Assembly (NCBI GenBank): GCA_003290165.1
Contig: QNQO01000198.1
Span: 806,001-870,000 of the forward strand
Direction of reading: 5' to 3'
Length of the DNA stretch: 64,000 nucleotides
From: Berberis thunbergii
Lineage: Eukaryota; Streptophyta; Magnoliopsida; Ranunculales; Berberidaceae
Shown: one piece after another, positions 21,358 to 33,300 of the stretch
Numbering within the stretch: position 1 is the first letter of the stretch
Layout: the number at the start of each line of letters is the position of its first letter
Position numbers and translations under genes: made by a program
Notes under the pieces: model-generated
What the model was told of the DNA's origin: nothing
Seen by the model: only the letters and a program-made list of their open reading frames with translations
Database searches by the model: none

Positions 21358-24300
21358 ATGTCGTCAACCGCCATCAGCTGTTTTGTCTCTCCCCAGCTGG
21401 GAAACCTTCATCTTGCCAGTGACCGTCGACGACTCCAGAGTTCAATCCAACGGTCATATGATGTATCAAAGATCTTTGCATCTAGGAATGGGTTATCAGC
21501 AACACAAAACTTGAACTACTTCAACAGCAATCGCAGACGAAAAGACAAGCTTGCTATAAGGATGTAAGCTTATATTTTCTCTTTGATAGATCAGATCATT
21601 CTACTACAGATGATTTATGGGGATTTTCTGGTTCATATTGATCTAATCTGTAGGGATTTAAATGCACTAGGAGACATTAATTCTGGAAACCCAGTCCCTT
21701 CAGGATTTCCATTTCCTGGATGGTACGTAATATTCTCATTTTTGTCACCCAATTCTTTGATAATTGTTAAACTGAATCTCTACTTCTTCTTCTCATTGTA
21801 TGCCATGAATTAGGTCAAATTGGATGTTGTTGACAATAGTGCCAATCATCTTACCTTTTGCTAAGAGCAAATGGGGTCCATTACTTCTAATTAAAAGTAA
21901 GTATTATTTAAAGTCGTGGCCTATGGTACGGTTCACTGACATGTTCAAACTTTATTTGTAGCTTAAACAAACAACTAATACGGAATTAACTAATATATAT
22001 GTTGCAGACAAAGTGGATACAACAATGGAGATGGTAGAGAATGTTGCAGAGGCAGTGGAAGAGGTGGCAAAGAAGGTGGACGATATGGCTGATGAGATAG
22101 CTGAAAAGCTTCCTGAGGGTTCAATGCTTAAGGAAGCCATATGCATGGTTGATGAAGTTGCAGAGGGGGCAATTAAGGGTGCTGATTTTGTTGAAGAGCT
22201 TGTTAACCAGGTCAGTCAGTCAAGTCAAAACCTTTTAACAACTTGTGATTATTTTAATTTTGGTTATTAACCAAGCTACTTAGTTTCTCACGTTTGGTAC
22301 AATAATTTAACAGAAATTCTAAGTGTCGAGGAAATGAGCGAGGAAACGAGTGAGGGAAGTGAGGTGGCGGGGGTGGGAGCCGTTCATCCCACTCGAGATG
22401 CGTGCATTGACTTTTTGCGTGCGCATCCTGAGCAGAGTGAACGGCTCCCACCCCCGCCACCTCACTCCCCTCGCCCATTTCCTCGCTGTGTAGAATCACT
22501 CATAATTTAATAATGTGGAATATTTCCTCCCTAGCTATTATATTTCTTGGTCAATTCTTAGATGCCCCTCCAGTTGTACATGAAATCAATTATAAATATG
22601 CCTCATGGGGATCTGGTTTGGATTTTTTTTTTCACAGCCTTGGATTTCATATAAGGCTTATTTTAAGTTCTCTAAATATTAATACCATAGCACGACCATT
22701 ACCATCCTATCCTACTTAAATTTTGGATTGTGGCAAACTCCGAATTAGGTAGATTCTCAAAGTTGTATCCTATACAAATGGTGGATCCTAACTTAAGCTA
22801 GTCAAATTTGATTGACTAAAATAAATAAAAGATTTCACTTCTAATTCCATCTTCTTCCACACTTCATCTTTTTTCTCTATTGAACTTTCCTCAAACTTTA
22901 TCTCTTTTGCCAACTCTCTTTCTCTCTCTCTCTCTCTCGTACCTATCTTCTTCCCCAACTCTCTTATTCTCTCAACTTATATCCTTCGTTAAACCATCTT
23001 CGTGCTTTCTCAAAGCTCTCTTCATCTTCTTCCCCAACTCTCATCTTCTCCCTACTAGGGGTGGGCACGGGACGAGACGGGATGGACCTCATTCCGATCA
23101 CATCTCATTTTGTCGGGATTGCGACAGGATAAACCTCATCCCAACCTCGTCCCATCCCAAACAGGTTCAAAACGGGACGAGATCAACAGGTTCTAATTTG
23201 CAAATAGAAAAAAAAATACAAAACACAAGTTCCATCCTAAAATACAAGTCTCAATGCACGAAGATTTTGGATCACATCTGGCAAAAAAATTTTATTGCAC
23301 TTGAAGCACATAAAGATACAAAGCTCGATCCTATCATCACAAGGATCAAAACTTACATAGACACAAATCAATTCATCAAGGAACCACAAGGATGGCGTTT
23401 GCAAACTCATTTTGTAATCTGAAAATATCTTACTATGGTTAGTAGTGTAAGAGATAAGTATTAGTTTTCAGAAAACCTTTCAATTGGAGAGTTGGATATA
23501 GAGTAGCTTGCTTCAATACTGAGTCATAATACATGAACTCTACCAAGTATCCAGGCTTACAACGATATAAGCATACAAGGACAGATCGACTTGGGAGAAT
23601 GTGATGGACAGAGTTATTGGTAGACTTGCAATATTGATACAGATCCTTGTGGTCCCATCCCAAACTGTTGAAGGTAACTTACATGAGTAATTCTTGCTGG
23701 CCTGGGCCCAGCTGCCTGGTTGACTGCCTGGGGGGGGGCAAAAATACACTTTTGCCCCCCCTCTTTAAACGACTTTTTTTTCTTCAAAAAAGTGGTTAAA
23801 GAGGGGGGCGAGCTAGAATTCTTAAACTTACATATATGCTATGGTCAACAACCTAAATATTGTCCATTTATACTTAATTCTCATGCCATAATAAGGGTGA
23901 TGCATGTGCAGTTGAGCCGATCTCGAGTTAAAACAACAAATAAAAAGCCAAAATTGCACTCCTAATAAAATATTAAAAAAATTATTAAAATTATTAGTAC
24001 TTAATATTAAAAAATTAGTTTGGGACGGAATGGTCGGGATTGAAAATCCCCATCCTAATCTCATCCCTTTCTAGATTGGGACGAGACGGGATCGAGATGA
24101 GATTCGATCAATCCCAATAGGACTCAAAAAATTGGGACAAGACAGGATGGGATCGGGATCACGGGATGGGATCCCACCCCTACTCCCTATTCCATTTCCT
24201 CCATTAAACCATTGCTTTATCTCTTCCCCCAACTTTTCCTCAAAGGTTTTGGGGGTGATGGAGCTTGTTAGACTGATTGAGGTGGGTATGGTGTCTTCCC

Positions 24301-27300
24301 AAGTTCCTTAAGAGCGTTTTAGTGACAAACCATGAATGAAATCCAAATCAAATGATGTTGCCAGTTCCTACGATTGGATCAAACTGTGATTTTTAACTTT
24401 ATATGGTTAGTCTGATCATGAAACTAAGATTCATGCGATTTGAGCTAACTGTGTGAACTATAACTATTCAAAAATTTGCTTTATGAAAAAACTTCTTGCA
24501 GCCACTTGATTGACTCAAATTGTGGTTTTCAGCGTCACACAAATGGTCTAGTTGTGAATTTGAAAATTTTAAGCTTGGCCTAATCGTGAGACTTTAATTC
24601 ACGATTTAAGCCAACTATGTGAACAAACAATTTTCAAAAAAATTGTTCTTTTGTTTGGGTAAGTTGGAAAGAGAAATAAACTATAAAATAATTTCTCTTG
24701 TCAGGAATCGATTTGGTAAGAGTGAGAAGAATAAGATGAGTGGCGAGGGCGAGAGAAGGAGTGAGGTTTTAATGGAGAAAATGAATTAATTTGAGAGAAA
24801 ATGAGAAAGGAATTTGAAAATTTTAGAGAATATGAAGAGTTTAATGGAAGAAATAAAAATAGTGGGGAAAAGAAGAAGAACAAACAGAAAAAAGAAATTT
24901 GAGAGTTAGAGAAAGTGGTGAGGCTTTAATGGAGGAAATAAGATATTGGAGAAAAGGTGAGAGCTCAGGAAGAAGAAGAAAAATAAAGCAAATAATTGAG
25001 GTTTAATGGACGAAATGAAATAAATGAGAAAAGAAGAAAGTTGGGGAAGAAGAATTGTGTAAGGGTACATAGGGAAATCAATAATTTAAGTTGGGTCAAT
25101 GAGGGTGCCTAAATTCAAATTATGGGGAATATTTTTCAAATGATTTTTATTTAAAAAACATATGTTAGGGGTCGGCCATAATCCAAATGGGGTCTGCCTT
25201 TAACAACCCCCTATTTTTTTCACAAACACTTGTGTTGTCAAATTTACATATGATATGCCTAAGAACTTCCACTTAATTATCTTGTATATAAAGTATATCC
25301 CTTTTAAACAAATATGGGTTTTGCATCCTTATCTTTGCTTAAGTTGTGTCGACACTTTTTTTAATTTGTTAGGTTTTTATAGTGTTTTTTTGTGACATAG
25401 ACCCTGGTTGCATAATATTGGTTCTCAAGTTACCATAAGAGTTTGTTTCCATGTTTTTTGAAAAATAAAAATATCAAATAAGTTTTGTCTCAAGCTCTAT
25501 AGTTTATCCCTTTTTTCGAGTGTTATCTTGAATTTGGCCACCATTTTAAATATTAATCGAGTCTGGCTCCCATTTTCTAACAAACCCGTTACCTCAGTCA
25601 CGTTGATTGGTCAAAGTTTATTAATGGACCAAAATACCCCAGCAAGAGTAGACATGCAAGGAATGGAAAAGATTTATAAAACAACGCAAATGAATCCAAT
25701 GGCTTGGATTACAATGCTCATCTCGAGGTAACCCATGGTTAAAAAAAACCATCTTCATCTCTTCCTATCTCATCTCTTTGCAACTCATTAACCTCCCCAA
25801 CCCATCACTGCCCCACTTCCTCACTTCTATTTCTCCTCCCGAAAGATCCTTTCCCAATTCAAGAATATTGTTATCCCAATCGCCCTCTAATCAATAAATC
25901 GATTTTCTTCTCCCCAATAATAAAGTTATCCAAACCAAGTTGCAAAGGTTTTAAAATATAAGAGTAATGAGGGGGTATTCAATTCGAGATTTGAATGGAC
26001 TCTGAAGGATTTTAAATCTAATGAATTTAAATTTTTTTTAAATGATTTGACAAAATCCACTGGATTTTGATGGATTTTAAATGATTGGATTTTGTAGATT
26101 TTATAAAGGTTTGTTATGGATTCTTATAAATATGTTATTAGTCATAAGAAGCAATGAAAAATATCACCTACATTGTTATCCATGCCAACACAAATCATAA
26201 AACATCTATTAAACAATTGTTTATATGCTATGATAATTTTACTTCAAATTTAAAAAAAAAATTCAAATACATTAAAGATAGTCCAAAAGTAATACAAATA
26301 ACTATTTTTTTTCTTTCTGAAAAGAAAAGCAATGCAAATAATTCTCCAATAAATATAGATAGATAAACCAGAAAAAAATAATCATCTTCATTGCTCATTG
26401 TTGACTCCCGACACTCACAACATTTCCCCACATATTTGAAGCTATAGTGCTCTCCATTCATTAGCTTTCTCTCGTTGTTTATCTTAGGTTTGAAAATTTT
26501 ATTCTTCTTCTTCTGACAGTGATGAAGGCTCGCCGTCTTCTTCAATTGAAAATTCATTAGAATGACACTTTTTACGAAGCAAGTTGTCTAAGGCTACACA
26601 CGCTAACACTAACTCCGTTTGTGTTTTATGTGGAAATGGATTCAATTGAGATTGAAATGTGGGAATTTGTTGATCTTTGTCAGAAAGAACAAGAACCTTA
26701 GAAGAAGAAAGAAAGAGGAAGGGGAGCCAATACGACTGTTGCTAAATAACACCACCATTTCTGCTGAAGGACACCACCAACCCCCTTACTTTTTGAAGGA
26801 CACCACCACCTTTCTGAAGGACACCCCCACTTGCTAAAGGATACTATCAATATGAACAAAAAAGCCTAAATTATTTATCCTCTATTCTCATTTCTCATTT
26901 TCTTCTCCATCAATCACCACCGTCACCTCTCCTCCTCCTTTTTTTCTTATTATTCTTCTTCAATCACCACCACCACCACGCTACCGCCACCTCTCCTCCT
27001 CCTTTCCTCCTTATTATTCTTCTCCATCAAACACCACCGCCACCTCTCATCCCACCTCCTCCCCTTCCCCTCTTATTCTTCTCTGTTTTTTTCTTTTATT
27101 CTTATTTTCTTCCACTTTTTTCTTTATGTTTTTTTTCTTCTTTTTTTTTTGCTCTCGCGAACGTTCTGAAAAGTGGAGAACCTCCGCAAGGGTGAAGGAG
27201 AAAAAAAATGGGAAAAGAAGAAGAAATGAGAAAAAATAGAAGAAAAAAACATAGAGAAAAGAAGAAGAAAAAGAAATCAAAAGGAAAAACAAAGATGAAG

Positions 27301-30300
27301 AGAAGAGAAAATAAGCGAAAGAAAATGAAAAGAAGAAGAAAAAAAGACAAACAAAAAAGAAGAACAAAAACAAAGGAGAAGAGGAAGTGCGGGTGGTGGT
27401 GCAGCCAGCGGGGGTAGGGCATGGTGATGTGGCCGAAAGAAATGGGGAGATGTGGTGTTGCTCCTATGAAGAGAGAAGAGAAGGTGGTGGTGTTTTTCAG
27501 CAGATCCCAAAAAAAGTGGGGTGGCGGTGTTCTTCAGCGAAAATAGTGGTGTTATTAACAATGGCCAATACAAATCCATTGAAATATGAGGATGGAAGGT
27601 TGGATTTGGAATGACTCTTGTTATATATACTTTCGACTCACAAATCCTTCAAAATCTACAACTTTAATAAATCTATTAAAATCCACTACTTCTTGGATAC
27701 CCCCTGATTTTGATGTATTTTAAAACAATCCTTTAAAATTCGTATTTAAATATCCTTAAATTTACATATATTATTTTAAATCCTTAATTGAATACCCTTG
27801 GATTTTAATTGATTTTAAAATCCTTCACAATCAATTAAAAAAAAGCCCCTTCTTCATCTCTTCCTATCTCATCGCTTTGCAACTCATCACCCTCCCCAAC
27901 CCATCACTGTCCCACTTCCTCACTTCTATCTCTCCTCCTAAAATATCCTTTTCCAATTCAAGAATATTGTTATCCCAATCTCCCCCCTAATCAATAAATC
28001 AATTTTCTTCTCCCCAATAATAAAGTTATCCAAACCAAGCTGAAAAGGTTTTAAAATATAAGAGTAAGTCTAGTCAGCCATGTTTGCTAGTTTTTTTTGG
28101 CATTTTGGGTGTTTTTATACTTTTTGCCCATTCTCTTTAAAACACAACAACAAACACTATCTATAGAATGGGTAAAAGTGTAAAAAACCAAAAAAGGCAC
28201 AAAAAAAAAACTAGCAAACATGATTGGCTAGAATTGTTGAAATTATAAACATCATCAAGATCTTAAGACTACTAGGTTTGTAGTGTAGTAAACCCAACCC
28301 AACACACAAACACCAAGAATCAACCATTTTTTGTTTATGGTAATTAAATCCTCTACTTTTGTCTCTAATTGAGAACACCCAAATTGTAAAAATAGGAGAA
28401 GAAGTGATAATTCATGTGTATTCCTTACAAACAATTATATCTGTTGCGCCTTATTGTGGAAGCGGGTAGACACCCACAATTGCACACAATTACCACAAGG
28501 ATCCAATCAATTAAATAGAGCAACTAGCAATGAAAGAAATTAGAGAAAATTAAGAACATGCAACAAGAGACACAAGGTTTACGTGGTTCAGCAAATTGCC
28601 TACGTCCACGGTGAGGTGATTCCACTTTATTCAAGAACAAGGTACAAGAAGATGACAATTCTCACACAATCTCTCAACAAGAGATGAAACAATTTCAGCA
28701 ATTGTCTTTCTCTATTCCCTGTGCTTCACAGTTTTTCTACGTGCAATCATCATAATAATAAAAACACCTATAGTTCCTAGTATATATAGGAACAACAGTT
28801 TCCTGTTTCGCAGCAGTTTCCTGTTTCCTAGAATTTATTTCCTGTTCAAAAAACAATTTCCAGAAGTCCAAACAGATTCCTGTTTCAAACAGGAGTCCAA
28901 ACACTTTCCTGTTTCAAACACGTTTCCTGTTTCACAATTCTCCACCTCGGCGAATTTTTTTATAAGGAAAAAATGAGCCGAAACAAGGCATGAGAATAAA
29001 CTGATCAACACTCCATCATAGCTTTGGCACCTCACGAAATCGCCCCGAAGGGCAACGCCCCAAAGGGCCCTCAATCAACATGAGTCAATGTGGAGTAAGT
29101 CCAAACAATGTTGGAACTTAACTTCAGGAACAACCTTTGTCAACATATCAGCAGGGTTGTCTTTTGTGTGTACTTTCACCAAAGACACATCACCATCCTC
29201 AATTACATCTCGAACAAAGTGATATCGGACGTCAATATGCTTAGTCCTTGCGTGATGAACCTGATTTTTAGTCAAGTGGATGACACTCTGACTATCACAA
29301 AGAACATCAACACTATCTTGTTCCACACCCAAGTCATTTACAAGACCTTAAAGCCACAATGCTTTTTTTACACCTTTTGTCAATGCCATATACTCTGCCT
29401 CTGTAGTAGAGAGAGCCACTGTATCCTGAAGCATAGATCTCCAACTAACCGGAGCACCATATATCTGAAATATGTAACCAGTAGTAGATCTTCGTCTATC
29501 TAGATCACCAGCATAATCAGAATCAACAAGCCCACGAACCTGACACGAATCTCCACCGAAGTCCAAACCCACATCCAAGGTACCTTTTAAGTACCTAAGC
29601 ATCCATTTCACTACCTCCCAATGTTTCTTCCCAGGGTTTTCCATATACCTGCTCACAAAACTAACAACCTGTGAAATGTCAGGGCGTGTACACACCATAG
29701 CATACATTAAACTGCCAACTGCACTAGCATAAGGAACATGTGACATGTATTCCTTTTCTTCCACTGTGACTGGAGATAACTTTCGAGAAAGTCTAAAATG
29801 TGAAGCCAAAGGAGTAATAACCGGCTTTGCATTTTACATGCCAAACCGTGATATGACCTTTTCAAGGTACCCCTTCTGAGAAAGAAATAATTTTTTATTC
29901 TCCCTTTCTCTTCTTATTTCCATACCAAGTATTTTCCTTGCGGCACCCATATCCTTCATCTCAAACTCGAAAGCAAGTTGAGACTTCAATTTATTTATCT
30001 CCACCATACTCTTACAGACAATAAGCATATTGTCAACATAGAGCAAAAGATAAATAAAATCGCCACTACGAAGTTTTTTCAAGTAAACACAACAATCATA
30101 CTTACTTCGTGTGAACCCATGTTTCAACATAAAAGTGTCAAACCGTTTGTACCACTGCCTAGGTGACTGCTTTAACCCATAAAGTGATCTCCTCAAATGA
30201 CAAACATTGTCTTCTTTTCCAACAACCTTAAAACCTTCCGGCTGATGCATATAAATTTCTTCCTCTAAGTCTCTATGCAAGAAAGTTGTTTTCACATCAA

Positions 30301-33300
30301 GTTGTTCAAGCTCAAGGTCACCATGAGCTACCAAGTTCAACAACACACGTATAGAAGTGTGTTTTACCACAGGCGAAAATATTTCATTGTAGTCAACGCC
30401 TTCCCTCTGAGCAAAACTCTTAGCTACTAATCTTGCCTTGAACTGAGTACCAGACTCTAGAGTAGCTTGTTTCTTCTTAAACACCCACTTGCAGCTAATT
30501 GCTTTCCTTCCATTAGGCAACGACACTAGATCCCAAGTTTGGTTCTTCTGGAGAGACTCTATCTCATCCTGCATAGCTACTAACCAACTCTGATTATCTG
30601 AATGACGAGCGGCTTGTTTGTAAGTAGTTGGCTCATCATCTTCCACAGAGAGTGCATATGCAACCAAATCAACTGTATTCAACTGACCATACTGCTTCAA
30701 CGGTTCTTCAAAGCCAAATTTTTTAACTTGCTTAACCGATCGTTTTGACCTAGTTAAGGCCAAAGGTTGCTGCTGGGATTGATTATCTTCAACTGGTTGT
30801 TGTTCCTCATGGTCTTTAGGCTCATCATTCAGATCATGTGTGCCTACTTCAACCACTTGTTCATTTGTTGCATCCACAGACGCTTCAACTTCCACTTTCT
30901 GAGTGTTATTAGATTCACCACCACTATCAACCAACTCCTTAGCTTTAGTACAAGCTAACAAGAAATTCTCATCAAATGTAACATCTCGACTGATCACAAA
31001 TTTATTATCTTCTAAACACCATAGACGATAACCCTTCACGCCTTTTGCATACCCTAAGAAAATGACCTTCTTAGCCCTAGTATCAAGCTTATTTTCTTTC
31101 ACATGGTAGAAGGCAATACAACCGAAAACTTTCAGTATATTATAATCAGCATGTTCACCTGACCACACCTCATAAGGTGTTTTGCAGTCTAATGTAGAAT
31201 GTGACGATCTATTAATCAAGAAACACGTAGTGGCTATTGATTCAGCCCACCATTCTCTGTCAAGACAAGCATTGGAGCGCATACACCTAGCTCTTTCAAG
31301 CATAATACGGTTCAATCTCTCAGCAACTCCATTTTGTTGTGGCGTGTCTCTAACAGTCCAATGTCGAACAATTCCTTCCTGATCACAAAACTATTTGAAA
31401 GTACCCTCAGTATACTCGGTACCATTATCAGACCTCAAAGTCTTCACCTTTCTTCCAGTTCTATTCTCAACCATTGCTCTCCACCTTTTAAATGTCTCAA
31501 ATACTTCATTCTTGGACTTCAAAAAATATACCCATGTGTAACGGGAATAATCATCAATGAAGGAGACAAAGTACCTGGAACCTCCCTTAGAGGCAACCTT
31601 CGCTGGTCCCCACACATCTGTATGCACATAGTCTAGAATACCTCTGCTCCTGTGCTTGCTTGTACTGAATTTTACCCTGCATTGTTTTCCATATACACAA
31701 TGCTCGCAAAACTCCATAGTCGGTTTCTGTATACCCTTCAGTAACCCTTGCTTGCTCAGTAGAGACAATCATTTTTCTGTCATATGCCCAAGTCCCATGT
31801 GCCATAACCTAGTGCTTTTTGATGAAGAAGTTCCCACTGCCACATTTCTTGTTATCGTGTTACCCATCAAGGTGTACAAGTTACCTTGTTTGATCCCTTT
31901 CATGACAACCAAAGACCCACGGACAACCTTTAAAACTCCACCTACCGCTGTAAACTTACAACCATTGGAGTCTAAAACACCAAGCTAGATAAGGTTCTTT
32001 TTCAAGGCTGGGACATGCCTCACATCAGTTAAGGTTCTCACAAAACCATCATACATCTTAATCCTTATTGTTCCAATTCCAACTGTCTTACAAGCGTAAT
32101 CATTACCCATTAGAACAGTACCACCATCAATGTGCTCATAGGTAGTGAACCACTCCCTGTTTGGGCACATATGGTAAGAACACCCAGAGTCAAGGAGCCA
32201 TCTCCCAGAGATTTTTGTGTTTTCACCCGCAACTGAATAACATTCTTCATCCTTTCCCGTACTAGATGTTTAACTTGCTTCACTAGTATCACCCTTATCT
32301 TGTTTTTTCTTGCCCTTCCAACTGTTATCATGATTACTCTTACCTTGATTTGGACAATTTTTTCTAATATGTCCCTACTCTCTACATTTGTGACATTGTG
32401 GACCTCTAGACTTTGATATAGATTTTCCACACTTTGAAGATGATTTCACTTGAGACCTTCCTCTAACAACCAACCCTTCAGCTTGATCTTTCCCACTACC
32501 ATTTGATGAAGTTTTCTTCCGAATCTCATTGGACAAGAGTGCACCGGTAGTTTCATCAAATGTAAGTTCATCTTTCCCAAACAAAATTGTTTGTACAAGA
32601 TTTTCATATGACTGCGGCAAGGAGTAAAGCAATATAATTGCTTGGTCTTCATCCTCAATCTTCACATCTACATCTCTCAAATTTGAGATAATCCATGTAA
32701 ACTTGGCGATATGATCACCAATTGGAGTGCCCTCATCCATTGCTAGTCTGTACAATTGGGTTTTCAAGTATAACCTGTTTGATAATGTTTTAGTCATAAA
32801 CTGTGACTCAAGCTTCAACCAAACATCAGCTGCCGTAGTCTCTTCATTAACTAAAAAAACTATGTCTCTATCCAAACACAAGCAAATAGCAGCACGCGCC
32901 TCCAAATCCAATTCTTCCCATTCATCATCTGACATGGTTTCAGCTTTTTTATCCTTCCCTAGTAATGCCTTGTGTAATTTCTGAGAAATAAGCAAATTCC
33001 TCATTTGTATTCTCCAATATCCGAAATCGTTCTTACCATTAAATTTCTCGATTTCATACTTCCCTACATGTGCCTTGCTCACTTTGGATGCCATTGTAAA
33101 CAAAACCTGTGACTTTCTAGACAAGAAGCTTCACTACTATTTTTTTTTTCAAACAACTTGTGCACAAACAAATCCTAGCACTTTTGAATCTTCACAATCT
33201 TGAGTAGAACAATTCAAGATCAATTTCCCTTAGTGCTCTGATACCAATTGTTGCGCCTTATTGCGGAAGCGGGTAGACACCAACAATTGCACACAAGTAC

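Noticed and set aside
22880..23422. 180-codon plus frame
   Set aside because: Spans the border of the hAT element, starts in a CT-rich microsatellite-like stretch and has no domain; lies in intron 4 of gene 1.
27047..27579. Phe-rich and Lys-rich frames on both strands
   Set aside because: Caused by strong purine/pyrimidine strand skew in a transposon-like region; no domain, no family resemblance.
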